A stretch of DNA of 38,702 nucleotides from Bacillus sp. CECT 9360 (GTDB taxonomy: Bacteria > Bacillota > Bacilli > Bacillales > DSM-1321): the NCBI RefSeq assembly GCF_918741275.1, contig NZ_CAKKNA010000023.1:1-38702 (forward strand). Direction: 5' to 3'. Numbering within the stretch: position 1 is the stretch's first letter; each line of letters opens with the position of its first letter. The notes under the pieces are model-generated. The model ran no database searches. It worked only from the letters and a program-made list of their open reading frames with translations, and was not told the DNA's origin. Of the stretch, positions 18,201 to 26,957 are shown piece after piece. The translations under genes were made by a program, and so were the position numbers.

Positions 18201-19751
18201 ATGCGGTGAAAATCTGACTTTTCCTTTGGCTTCATCCAGTTCCCGATCCTTCAATGTCTGGTAAATCGAGGACAGCAGTTGATCGCGCGTCTGCTCATTA
18301 TAGACCAAACCTTTTGCATATGAATGCGGCATTTGGAAATGCGGAAGCCACTTCATCCATTCCCATTCCTTATAGTCAGCTTCATTAAAGATAGCGATAA
18401 AGCGGACATCATGGTAGCTATGGAAAAAGGCAAGCTGGCCAACTACCTGCTGCAGCTCATTCTTCACGATCGATTCTTTCCCGACAAGCCCAATGGCGCC
18501 GCTTGATAAATCCACTGTCTGCGGAACGCTTTCGACAGTACTATAAATGTTTACGAGTTCTTGTGATTGCTCAAGCAAATCATCAATTTCGCGGTTGGAC
18601 ATATCACTGCTGCTTGCCGCTACCTCATAGTGTGCCGGGAGGTCGGCCCTGCCGATACGAAAATGCAGGAAGTCCTCGCTCTCCATTGTGCGCTCCCATA
18701 TCCGATCACTAATGATGGCCGCTAAGCTTTTCATTTGTTCGAAAGAAGGGTAATGGTAATGTAACACCTGCTTTTGTTTATCAGATAATTCCTGAAGTTC
18801 CTCCCGTTTTTGTTCAAGGTATGCCGTATATACACGATGCCTTCTCTCCTGACGGTACTTTCTGTTCTTTTTATCTTTAAAATATTGAACGGTAGATGTA
18901 ACCATCGTTGTCAGGAACATCACTAGCGATACGAGAATGAATATGCCTCTTGGCTGGATGATCGCTACGATCCCCATTACAAGCAGCATTACTAGCGGCG
19001 GCAGAATAATCAACCATATCCCCCGCTGGTTATCGTCATTTTCCTGGCTAGGAAAGGAAATAGTAACTTTTTCATCAGGAAGTTCGTAAATCATCCTCGG
19101 TGTTCTGCGATAAAGTGGATAATTTTTCTTCATTTCTGATATTGGAGGCAGTGTTTCAATCAATGAAGTCTTATAGGATTCCAAGCTCCTCACAACAAGC
19201 AAGTCATCTTCCATAAATGAAAGCATCATGAAAGGCCAGCATACAATATCTCCGTTACGCAGGCTTGCAGTTTGATTCATTTGCTCTCCATTTATATAAA
19301 CGCGGCTTTCTCCTTTTGCTTCCAGGGTCCATGTATCATTTTGTCTAATCAGAGAGAAATCGCCTCTCCAATTTTGCAGCCCAGACGGCGCTTCCTTTTG
19401 AATGGTAGCTCCATCCTCACATGAACATGTGATTTCTTGACGGTTTCCGACATAGTAGGTATGTTCTTGCAAAAGTCCGGAAGAGAGAAAGATTGTAAAT
19501 AATTCATTGCCTAAATTCAAAGATAACGGTTTGTTTTTTTCAAGAATCCCTATTCTTTCTTCTCCATCATATATAAGATATTCTTCAGATCCTTCTTGCT
19601 TCCTTACCTCAACAAAGCCATTTTTGAACGATAACGAACCGACCGTAATTGAATGGTTTTGACCGTTGCCAATCGAAATGGTACCCGGCTCGCTGTCTCT
19701 CATTGTGTATTGTTGATACGTTTGGTTATAAAAAATCCATAATACATTCAT
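15285..19751 (-). CDS. essC: Type VII secretion FtsK/SpoIIIE ATPase EssC
   Basis: The motor of the type VII secretion system, a 1488-residue membrane ATPase. The N-terminal cytoplasmic part (1-190) has two FHA-like domains; two membrane helices follow (about 244-266 and 270-290). Then come three FtsK/SpoIIIE ATPase modules with P-loops GTTGSGKS (681-688), GSSGYGKS (1010-1017) and GQSRKGKT (1293-1300). Module 1 has the Walker B segment LFLISDEF and is the best conserved; module 3 has the degenerate P-loop usual for the family. Length matches B. subtilis YukB(A), about 1495 residues. The ATG follows AGGAGATGATTCT. The C-terminal module normally recognises the WXG100 substrate. Confidence 0.95.
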   Translation of the reverse strand: MNVLWIFYNQTYQQYTMRDSEPGTISIGNGQNHSITVGSLSFKNGFVEVRKQEGSEEYLIYDGEERIGILEKNKPLSLNLGNELFTIFLSSGLLQEHTYYVGNRQEITCSCEDGATIQKEAPSGLQNWRGDFSLIRQNDTWTLEAKGESRVYINGEQMNQTASLRNGDIVCWPFMMLSFMEDDLLVVRSLESYKTSLIETLPPISEMKKNYPLYRRTPRMIYELPDEKVTISFPSQENDDNQRGIWLIILPPLVMLLVMGIVAIIQPRGIFILVSLVMFLTTMVTSTVQYFKDKKNRKYRQERRHRVYTAYLEQKREELQELSDKQKQVLHYHYPSFEQMKSLAAIISDRIWERTMESEDFLHFRIGRADLPAHYEVAASSSDMSNREIDDLLEQSQELVNIYSTVESVPQTVDLSSGAIGLVGKESIVKNELQQVVGQLAFFHSYHDVRFIAIFNEADYKEWEWMKWLPHFQMPHSYAKGLVYNEQTRDQLLSSIYQTLKDRELDEAKGKVRFSPHFIFIISDHSLISEHVIMEYLEGKEEQIGISSIFATDTKESLTENIHTLVRYINEREGEILIQDRKAVHTSFSLDSHSKEGNERYSRLLRSLDHQKGMNNSIPDMVSFLQLHDAREVEELSIDRNWMNNKSSESLAVPIGLKGRKDIVELNLHEKAHGPHGLLAGTTGSGKSELLQTYILSLAVHFHPHEVAFLLIDYKGGGMAQPFKNIPHLLGTITNIEGSKNFSARALASINSELKKRQRLFDQYEVNHINDYTDLHKDGRAEEPLPHLFLISDEFAELKNEEPEFIRELVSAARIGRSLGVHLILATQKPGGIIDNQIWSNARFKIALKVQDANDSKEILKNSDAANITVTGRGYLQVGNNEAYELFQSAWSGAPYMEDTFGAEDEIAIVTDLGLVQISNVTAQTVGKKKEKQTEIDAVVQEIVKVQNDLSIPKLKSPWLPPLKERLSRMEAISGRKELYYIGLKDEPEKQSQSHYVYNWIEDGNIGIFGSSGYGKSSTVMTLLLHFAEQHSPDELHYYLFDFGNSALLPLRQLAHTGDYFRFDEHRKIEKFISFLKVEIERRKQLFTEKELSTIKLYNSLSEDKLPIIFIAIDNFDLVKEELQDIESQFTQFARDGQALGIFMIFTATRINAMRQPLMNNLKTKIIHYLMDSSESYSILGRTPFDNEPVPGRALIKKDETYLAQIYLPADGDDDIAVLENVKKQVASLNELYQGVKKPAAIPMLPARLDMPGFKQYIAQDYGAHLMPIGLEEESVLPVSIDIRANPHVVVLGQSRKGKTNVLKVMLDSLLAQQIGEIGIYDAVDRGLSSYAARENVKYVETKEQINEWLDHISSIFEEREKDYLQSIERSQIKQNPYEPILFVLDSISRFQQSADGKIQDRLTMLLKQYSHLGFSLIVAGNANEFMKGFDSFTNEVKQIRQAVLLMKKSEQSLFTLPYSRNEEEIQPGYGYYVQGGKESKIQIPLND

Positions 19752-19798
19752 AGAATCATCTCCTACAATCTGCCTTCATCATCTCTTTACTCTGCGCC

Positions 19799-21136
19799 CT
19801 ACTGTTCATCTTTTGCCTTTTCATTTGCTTCTGTCTTTGGCAGATCAGATGGGGCTTTCGAAGAGGCTGGCAGCTGCGGTTTGTTTTCGATTACGTTATT
19901 TGGGCTTTGCATTTGTTCCTGAGTACTCTGGCCATCTGTTGTTGAACTTTGGTTCTGCTGCTCTTCGTCAGTTCGCTTGTTCATTTCCTCACGTTCTCTC
20001 TCATATTCGTCTATTTCTTCCTCAACCTTTTGCAATTCTTGTTCTTTTTCTTCCCCGGACCGTGAATCATCAGATCTAATCTCTTTCACATAGTTTATTA
20101 ATCCATATACGATTAAATCCTTATGCTCAAGACCCCTGGCAATGTCGATTGCTTCCTCATTCATTCCGCGCCCTACATAAATCCAATAAAGAAGGTACTG
20201 ACTGTCTGTTTGAAGCGTAACCTCATTTTCAATGGTTTTTCTTTGTTCATCTGTCAGTGGTTCATTAACGATATAGGATGAAGCTAGCTCATATTGCACT
20301 ACATAAGGCATATCTTCTGGGTCATAATTCTCTAGCAGGTTAATAACTTCACTATACTTCTCATCCAAAAAGGCTTGTCCGCTATCGACATAGGCTTCTT
20401 GCTTGGGCTGGAGAAAGAAAAGGGAATAAAAGGTATAGATAAGAGCAGGAACCAGTAATACGATTGCTCCAAGCAAAACATACCGCTGAACCTTCCATTG
20501 CTTTGATGGTATATGTAGTAAAGCTCTTTCCTGTTTGTCAAGTTCATTGATATTCGCTTGAATAATCTCAGAAATATCTTCGAGTGAATTGGCAGCCATT
20601 ATTTTCTGCTCTTCATCTGATAGTTTAAGGGTTTGGTGGTATTGATAATATTGCTCAAAGCCATACTGCCCGCCGGCAGCAGCCAGGACTGTCGCTTTGA
20701 CTTCCTGTAGCAGCCTTTCCTCATCATTTTCATAAGGAGGGATGCTGTCTTTCACTCCATAATGAAGAAGGTACGGCGTCAAGCTGGAATCGAACATGAT
20801 ATTTTCAGGGCAAAGAATGAGATTCAACCTTTCCAACTTGTGGTTCTCAATCCTTTTAATCAGCTGGTGGGCAAAAATCCACCGGGCAAGCTTGTTTTTC
20901 TTACGAATGCGTTCAAACCTGTAGAAAGAATCTGGAGGGTTGATTGTTATGATGACCTCATCATCTGTCACTTCAATCTTTTTTTGGAGTACACTATCAA
21001 TCTCTTGCAGCAGTTGCAATTCCAATTGATTCTGCATTTTTAATCTAGCTCTTTGAAAGACAAAGACATACCCGTCATCTTTCGCAATAGAGGCTTCTAT
21101 TCGCTTTTCCAAATAAGACGTTTTGTTCTCTTCCAT
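19799..21136 (-). CDS. essB: Type VII secretion protein EssB (YukC family)
   Basis: A 445-residue bitopic membrane protein of the secretion complex. The N-terminal cytoplasmic half (1-215) is the pseudokinase-like domain of the family; one membrane helix follows at about 217-241. The extracytoplasmic half contains helical TPR-like segments (about 250-340), then a charged coiled-coil and a Gln/Ser/Asn-rich tail that is probably disordered. Order and spacing (yukD upstream, essC 47 bases downstream) are those of the B. subtilis yuk operon. Confidence 0.9.
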   Translation of the reverse strand: MEENKTSYLEKRIEASIAKDDGYVFVFQRARLKMQNQLELQLLQEIDSVLQKKIEVTDDEVIITINPPDSFYRFERIRKKNKLARWIFAHQLIKRIENHKLERLNLILCPENIMFDSSLTPYLLHYGVKDSIPPYENDEERLLQEVKATVLAAAGGQYGFEQYYQYHQTLKLSDEEQKIMAANSLEDISEIIQANINELDKQERALLHIPSKQWKVQRYVLLGAIVLLVPALIYTFYSLFFLQPKQEAYVDSGQAFLDEKYSEVINLLENYDPEDMPYVVQYELASSYIVNEPLTDEQRKTIENEVTLQTDSQYLLYWIYVGRGMNEEAIDIARGLEHKDLIVYGLINYVKEIRSDDSRSGEEKEQELQKVEEEIDEYEREREEMNKRTDEEQQNQSSTTDGQSTQEQMQSPNNVIENKPQLPASSKAPSDLPKTEANEKAKDEQ

Positions 21137-21193
21137 TACTTCCCGTACTCCTTTTGTCCTTATACTGGACTACGAATCTTAATTTCTCACATC

Positions 21194-21433
21194 CTACAAT
21201 ATTTCCACCCTGTCCCCGGTGGTAATTCCACTGTCGAGCAATGTTTCATATCCGGTACAGACAAATTCTTTATTCTGAACCCTGATCCAATATCCATCCT
21301 TTGGCTGTTCCGCAATTTTTTTTACTTGCCAAATGATTTCAATGACTTTTTTTATGGAAAGGTAGTTGGATATCTGAAGGTCAAAGACCTCGCCTGTATA
21401 ATGCTGCAAATCAACCGTTACCTGAATATACAA
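21194..21433 (-). CDS. yukD: Ubiquitin-like type VII secretion protein YukD/EsaB
   Basis: A 79-residue protein with the beta-grasp pattern of the YukD/EsaB family: start MYIQVTVDLQHYTGEVFDL and end GITTGDRVEIL, close to B. subtilis YukD, also 79 residues. I chose the TTG at 21433, preceded by GGAGTG; the frame can be extended three codons to a GTG that overlaps that ribosome site. It has a ubiquitin fold but lacks the C-terminal diglycine, so it is not a conjugating tag. It lies behind a strong terminator after yukE, so it and the rest of the operon probably depend on read-through. Confidence 0.92.
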   Translation of the reverse strand: MYIQVTVDLQHYTGEVFDLQISNYLSIKKVIEIIWQVKKIAEQPKDGYWIRVQNKEFVCTGYETLLDSGITTGDRVEIL

Positions 21434-21450
21434 AATAATCACTCCATTAA

Positions 21451-21495
21451 AAAAAGAAGCGCCATAATCTACGGCAGATTGCAGCGCTCCTTCTT
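21451..21495 (-). terminator. Attenuating terminator between yukE and yukD
   Basis: Two 20-base arms (21451-21470 and 21476-21495) pair with a single mismatch and a few G-U pairs around a 5-base loop, followed on the minus strand by a run of seven T. It lies after the yukE stop and just before the yukD ribosome site. The effect expected is abundant yukE mRNA with reduced expression of the membrane genes. Confidence 0.85.
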
Positions 21496-21519
21496 TACAC
21501 TCATTTCGATTATGCTCTA

Positions 21520-21813
21520 TTACCCTCGAATTTGGCTCGCAATCTGTTGGTCTGTCTCTTCTAGGATATTGGCAGACTTGTTCAATTGTTGTGATACTTC
21601 TTCAAGCAATGTAGACATTTGTACGAAAGATGGTTTCAGTTCTTCATATTGTTGAGCGAATGCATCGCTTGACGCACCTTCCCAAATACTTCTTAAGTGA
21701 TCTCTCATATTATCTAAACGGCTCACCAATTCTGAAACATTACCACTCTCTGTGCCATATTGACCTGCAACCGTACGTAGTTCATTTGGTGTAACGCGAA
21801 TATTTCCAGACAT
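21520..21813 (-). CDS. yukE: WXG100 secreted protein YukE/EsxA
   Basis: The small secreted substrate and core component of the type VII system. The 97-residue protein is a helical hairpin with the turn motif W44-E45-G46 and has the family start IRVTPNELR and end DQQIASQIRG, almost the same as B. subtilis YukE. The ATG follows a strong AAGGAGGAAAC site. It is the first gene of yukE-yukD-essB-essC-esaA-essA and is followed by a strong terminator. The upstream region (21814-22032) is AT-rich and should hold the operon promoter, but no confident -35/-10 pair could be picked. Confidence 0.96.
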   Translation of the reverse strand: MSGNIRVTPNELRTVAGQYGTESGNVSELVSRLDNMRDHLRSIWEGASSDAFAQQYEELKPSFVQMSTLLEEVSQQLNKSANILEETDQQIASQIRG

Positions 21814-22032
21814 GTTTAAGTTTCCTCCTTAAGATATTATCACCTTGTATTCTAAATAATTGATACAATTTTTGCCAGTAATAATGTAAGAAAATAACAA
21901 AAACAGTTAATATTCACTAGTACTTCATAATCAAACTATAAAAATCGTTTCTTTATACCTAATACAACTAGAGGAAAAAGACCTAATTTAATAGATGTGA
22001 CATAAAACCAGGTGTTCATTAGGTATATTACA

Positions 22033-22381
22033 CTATTGTTTATACACTAAACCTATAATAGGTAACCCAAAAGTTCCGGCAGCGGCAATCGCAACCGCAC
22101 CTCCAGCTATGGATACAGCGCCTAGGCCAACATCAACTGCTGCGTCTCCTATTACCTTTGATGTAGAAGCATTCGATTTAATGTTACTATATGCATTCTC
22201 GCCTGCTGTAATTCCAATTCCAAGCCCCCCCTAGCCTACTTTTAAAGGCATTCTTAACTGCGGCGGAAGGATGAACATACTTTGCAACTTCTAAATTATT
22301 ACTACGTTTAACTTGTGAATTAATATAGTTTCTGTGATAATTTTCCCCTGGTATACCTATACGCAACATGACAAAAAACAT
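22033..22381 (-). pseudogene. Frameshifted C-terminal fragment, toxin-like (possible type VII effector)
   Basis: A broken reading frame upstream of yukE on the same strand. The first part reads NYHRNYINSQVKRSNNLEVA and on to KSRLGG; then a run of seven G (minus strand, about 22231-22237) shifts the frame. Removing one G joins it to GLGIGITAGENAYSNIKSN and a glycine/alanine-rich hydrophobic stretch ending GTFGLPIIGLVYKQ. Such tails resemble the ends of LXG/WXG-type polymorphic toxins of Bacillus, and the place beside yukE fits an effector, but no catalytic motif is visible. The first codons overlap an antisense integrase remnant, so the gene is also truncated at its 5' end. Confidence 0.5.
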
Positions 22382-22432
22382 AAAAAAGAGGCTTCCAATA
22401 AGTTCGGAAACTTAATGAAAGACCTCAAGTAA
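22360..22432 (+). pseudogene. C-terminal remnant of a tyrosine integrase (left copy)
   Basis: The plus strand encodes the tail EASNKFGNLMKDLK followed by a stop. A degenerate TAC-GCA...ATG-ACA-AAA-AAC-ATA upstream matches the YAHMTKNI segment that contains the catalytic tyrosine in phage integrases. It is out of frame with the tail by a small deletion. The same tail (EKASHQFSKLMKDLL) occurs in the remnant at 24379-24830. As there, a copy of the groEL 3' end lies just downstream. Confidence 0.65.
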
Positions 22433-22485
22433 TATTTCTATCAAAAATGAGCAAAAGCCATAAACACAAATAATGTTAAACGCTT

Positions 22486-22610
22486 AAACCCATATATCAA
22501 GGCTTTGAAGGCATTATTACATCATGCCGCCCATTCCATCCATATCAGGCATTCCTGCAGGTGGGTTTTCTTCCGGCTTGTCAGCAACAACCGCTTCAGT
22601 TGTTAAGAAC
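22486..22610 (-). repeat. Partial duplicate of the groEL 3' end (probable attachment-site copy)
   Basis: Bases 22517-22610 match the last 103 bases of groEL (24933-25035) apart from a 9-base deletion in the GGM repeat and a few substitutions. Similarity continues past the stop codon into the terminator region (22486-22516). The match stops abruptly after GTTAAGAAC. It encodes only a C-terminal piece (about 30 codons) with no start, so it is not a second chaperonin. Its place next to an integrase tail indicates the displaced original 3' end left after integration. Confidence 0.88.
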
Positions 22611-22882
22611 CAAAAGCGAAACTATTAGCACAATCACGTATTATAAGTATCTAAAGTACATAGACTACTTCTCTTAATAAGGTTTATATAGCAATTATAA
22701 AGTAGTGAGAAAAATATGTAAAGTAGTCTAGGAAAATCCATTCAACTAAAAGAGTACACCTAAGTTTTAATGACTTGCAAGAGTGATACAGCTACTACCC
22801 AATTCAATCTGTCAATAGTCAGAAATGGTGAAATCCATGCCCCATTTTTTACTTTTAGTCAGGTTTTATATGAATATGGATG
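22611..22882. other. AT-rich stretch without a gene
   Basis: Between the groEL fragment and the terminator of the GIY-YIG gene. I found no reading frame with a ribosome site and no RNA gene; stop codons are dense in all frames. Confidence 0.5.
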
Positions 22883-22905
22883 AAAAAAAGCAGACATAAT
22901 TCTGC
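22883..22905 (-). terminator. Terminator of the GIY-YIG operon
   Basis: On the minus strand GCAGA-ATTATG-TCTGC followed by TTTTTTT, about 30 bases after the stop codon of the GIY-YIG gene. Confidence 0.75.
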
Positions 22906-22936
22906 CTGTGTTACAAACTTAAATAAAAGATTGCTC

Positions 22937-23677
22937 TCAATTTTCTTTGATATTTACGTAAATAATTGGATTTTGAGCATTTCTTGGAAGATAATGCTCT
23001 ACTGATTTTCTAATGTATTTAGACCTTATAGTTTCTTCTGCTTTTTGACCGACAAATTCCCATCGGTTCTTTTCATCTTCTAGAGAACCTCTTGTGTTAA
23101 ATGTGCTACCAGCTTGAAACCATGCTATTACCTTGTACACTTCATGTACTATTCCATCAAATACTGCGAAAGCGTACTTCACTTTTTCTCTATTTTCCCC
23201 TATTCTCCATACACCTCTTGTTGCATCATAAAGTTCAATATCAGTCATGTCATAACGAAACAAACGATTTAAACGAATTAAAATGGCTGGCTCATCAATA
23301 TTGACTTGCTCTCTTTCATAATGTGAAATCAACTGATTCACTTCGACTCTTCCAAAAACACCACTTTGCCATCCACGAACTTTATTGGTTAATTTTTCTT
23401 TCCCGATTAAATCAATTATTGCTGCTTCAACTTTAAAGGCTGTATTCTCATCTTCCAACCCGTGGGTAAGGATTTCAATTTTAGGCTCTTGTCCTCTATC
23501 CAAAATATTTTTAATAAAATGGCTTTTTTCAGTATCTTGAGAATCGGTTAAATGCGAAAATACCCGATTCCCCATCCCTTTTCCTACATAAAATATTTCA
23601 TCAGTTAAAGGGTCAGAGTAAATATAAACATAATACTTTAACTTATTAATAACTTCTTGAGAAAATTTCTTGTTCAT
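22937..23677 (-). CDS. GIY-YIG nuclease family protein with a C-terminal domain of unknown role
   Basis: A 246-residue protein whose N-terminal 110 residues form a GIY-YIG endonuclease domain of the LEM-3-like type. The motif pair is YVY (16-18) and YVG (30-32); Arg38, Glu84 and Asn98 fall where the catalytic residues are expected. The C-terminal 130 residues contain ATRGVWRIG, AFAVFDGIVHEVY, RWEFVG and NPIIYVN, a pattern that recalls small PUA/EVE-like modified-base readers; that fold is my inference. The start at 23677 follows GAGGTG by seven bases. A 44-aa gene precedes it and a terminator follows. It is the only intact cargo between the two groEL ends. Confidence 0.8.
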   Translation of the reverse strand: MNKKFSQEVINKLKYYVYIYSDPLTDEIFYVGKGMGNRVFSHLTDSQDTEKSHFIKNILDRGQEPKIEILTHGLEDENTAFKVEAAIIDLIGKEKLTNKVRGWQSGVFGRVEVNQLISHYEREQVNIDEPAILIRLNRLFRYDMTDIELYDATRGVWRIGENREKVKYAFAVFDGIVHEVYKVIAWFQAGSTFNTRGSLEDEKNRWEFVGQKAEETIRSKYIRKSVEHYLPRNAQNPIIYVNIKEN

Positions 23678-23738
23678 ATTGACACACCTCACTTAACCTA
23701 CACCCATTTTTGCCTATCCCTTTTGGTAACTAATTTAT

Positions 23739-23873
23739 TTACTTTTCTTTTTTATCTGCTTTTTGTTCGGCTTTTTGTTTATTCTCTTCAGGTGGAATAA
23801 ATTTCACTTGTCCTGCACTCCATGTAAATCTATCTTTGTTTTCACCCGCTTTATTCTTGTTTTCCTTTGCCAT
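23739..23873 (-). CDS. Small charged protein (44 aa) upstream of the GIY-YIG gene
   Basis: A short reading frame with a strong ribosome site (AAGGAGAG, seven bases before the ATG at 23873). The product starts MAKENKNKAG, has a central RFTWSAGQVKFIPPEEN and ends in a lysine-rich tail. It has no membrane segment. It lies 61 bases upstream of the GIY-YIG gene on the same strand, so the two probably form one transcript. I do not know its function; the ribosome site and clean frame make it likely to be translated. Confidence 0.65.
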   Translation of the reverse strand: MAKENKNKAGENKDRFTWSAGQVKFIPPEENKQKAEQKADKKEK

Positions 23874-23953
23874 TCTTATTCTCTCCTTTTATAACCTTTA
23901 ATGAACAACCAATCCGAGCAACTTGCACAAATACCTGATAGGGGTTATTCCCC

Positions 23954-24058
23954 TTATAATTTATTCATTTTATTAATTAAATCCTTCTTGCATGGATTTG
24001 TATATAACAACGTTGTGTGAATGTTTGAATGTCCTGCTATGCGAACAGTTTTTTGGAT
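23954..24058 (-). pseudogene. C-terminal remnant of a XerC/D-like tyrosine recombinase
   Basis: The minus strand encodes VRIAGHSNIHTTLLYTNPCK followed by KDLINKMNKL and a stop. This is the box II end of a tyrosine recombinase, with the conserved GHS and the nucleophile tyrosine in LLYTNP. Nothing of the N-terminal or core domain is recognisable upstream. It differs from the two groEL-facing integrase tails and is on the opposite strand, so it is a third recombinase. Confidence 0.7.
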
Positions 24059-24180
24059 AAAAACAAAAACAGTTATGTATTCAATTTTTGGTCAGATTGC
24101 AGGAGTAGGTGTGCTTATACATTATTCATTATATAAACAAACCAAAAATGTTATAACCCTGCCCCACCTAAATAAAATAA

Positions 24181-24200
24181 AGACACTCTTTTGAGTGTCT
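24181..24200 (-). terminator. Terminator at the end of the serine recombinase remnant
   Basis: AGACACTC-AAAA-GAGTGTCT on the minus strand, followed by TTATTTTATTT. It overlaps the stop codon of the fragment at 24199-24360. Confidence 0.65.
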
Positions 24201-24360
24201 ACATTGCTTTCTCATACTCTCCAATAATTTTATAAAAGGTGTTCTTTTTTAGCTCCAACAAGGTCATAAATTCAACCCCTGTTAGTTCTTTATTTTTCCA
24301 TTTTGGATATTGTTGTTCAAGCATCTGTCGTTGTTGTTTGGATATTGTACTTAGATTTTG
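24199..24360 (-). pseudogene. C-terminal remnant of a serine recombinase (resolvase)
   Basis: The minus strand encodes YPKWKNKELTGVEFMTLLEL followed by KKNTFYKIIGEYEKAM and a stop. This is the helix-turn-helix DNA-binding tail of Tn3-type resolvases. The catalytic N-terminal domain is missing; similarity ends near 24360, where the opposite-strand integrase fragment begins. The original gene was therefore cut at this junction. Confidence 0.75.
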
Positions 24361-24378
24361 TGTGGCGACAAAGGGTGA

Positions 24379-24830
24379 TTGCGTGTCACTAAGACATTAT
24401 GCAATCCTAACAACATAAAAGAATATGAGTTACTCCCTCCGAAAACATCTGGATCGATTCGTACCATTCGGATTGATGAAATACTCGTGAAAATGCTAAA
24501 CGCCATGAGTAATTTAGAAAAAGGGCCATATATGAAAATACCAATTGATCTTTGCTCTAAACGAAGGACATCCTCAATTAAGAAAAATGGTGAAAACCGG
24601 ATTAAAACGTTTATTAAAAATAACAGGTCAATAAAAATATTACTCCCCATTCATTCAGACGTACTCAAACATCCCTCATGAGTGAACCGGGTTTAGGAGT
24701 AAAGGAGATTCAATAGCGTTTGGAACATACGGGTTTAAACACAACTATGAACCTTTATGCTCATATGATATCCAATATGGAAGAAAAGGCCTCCCACCAG
24801 TTTAGTAAACTGATGAAAGACCTTCTCTAA
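24379..24830 (+). pseudogene. Degenerate phage-type tyrosine integrase facing groEL
   Basis: The plus strand holds two pieces of one integrase. The first (from 24379) reads VTKTLCNPNN and ELLPPKTSGSIRTIRIDE, typical of the start of the catalytic core. The second, in another frame, reads PHSFRRTQTSLMSEPGLGVK with the HxxR motif, then an in-frame TAG (24714-24716), then EHTGLNTTMNLYAHM with the nucleophile tyrosine and the tail FSKLMKDLL. The core between them is scrambled. The N-terminal domain is absent. It ends 102 bases from the groEL stop codon, the usual place of an integrase next to its attachment site. Confidence 0.85.
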
Positions 24831-24897
24831 TAAGTTGGGTTTTGTGAAAAAAGTGTGCATTTTTTGCTAACTATGAACATTTATCTTTTACCCACTT

Positions 24898-24923
24898 AAA
24901 AACCCTTATATATCAGGGCTTTA
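24898..24923 (-). terminator. Terminator of groES-groEL
   Basis: On the minus strand AAAGCCCT-GATATATA-AGGGTTTTT forms a hairpin ending in T-rich sequence just after the groEL stop. A degenerate copy follows the groEL fragment at 22486-22516. Confidence 0.6.
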
Positions 24924-24932
24924 CGATGTTTA

Positions 24933-26564
<1,632 letters not shown>

Positions 26565-26624
26565 TTATGAATACCTCCCAATCGTTTTTACAATAATGTT
26601 TGTTCTATTAAGTATGTGCGGATG

Positions 26625-26909
26625 TTAGCCGATAACAGCTAAAATGTCGCTTTCGCGCAAAATTAAGTACTCAGTATCTTCATATTTCACTTCAGTACCT
26701 GCATATTTAGAGAAGATAATTTTATCGCCTTGTGCAACCTCCAAAGCAACACGTTCACCATTTTCAAGCACACGGCCTGTTCCAACGGCTACTATCTTGC
26801 CTTCTTGAGGCTTTTCTTTTGCAGTCTCCGGCAATACAATGCCACTTGCCGTCTTTTCCTCAGATTCAACCAATTCAATTACAACTCGATCGCCTAATGG
26901 TTTTAACAA
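26625..26909 (-). CDS. groES: Co-chaperonin GroES (Hsp10)
   Basis: Heptameric lid of the GroEL chaperonin. Starting from the TTG at 26909 it gives 94 residues, the same length as B. subtilis GroES, beginning [20 protein letters not shown]. The TTG follows GGAGG by 9 bases; the frame can be read six codons further upstream, but those codons are the ribosome site. The mobile loop (about residues 17-32) is typical. It is the first gene of the HrcA-regulated operon. Confidence 0.97.
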   Translation of the reverse strand: MLKPLGDRVVIELVESEEKTASGIVLPETAKEKPQEGKIVAVGTGRVLENGERVALEVAQGDKIIFSKYAGTEVKYEDTEYLILRESDILAVIG

Positions 26910-26957
26910 GTAAAACAACCTCCTCAAATTCTATTGATAAATTGTACTCTTTACTTG

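Noticed and set aside
22517..22610. A second groEL gene
   Set aside because: Only the last ~30 codons are present, with no start or upstream coding sequence; it is a displaced gene end.
23937..23955. Hairpin AGGGG-TTATT-CCCCT as operator or terminator
   Set aside because: No T-run on the relevant strand and no second copy; likely incidental, overlapping the stop region of a recombinase remnant.
24001..24180. Plus-strand frame encoding MYSIFGQIAGVGVLIHYS and on to LNKIKTLF
   Set aside because: No ribosome site, no recognisable family, and it lies between two recombinase remnants on the other strand.
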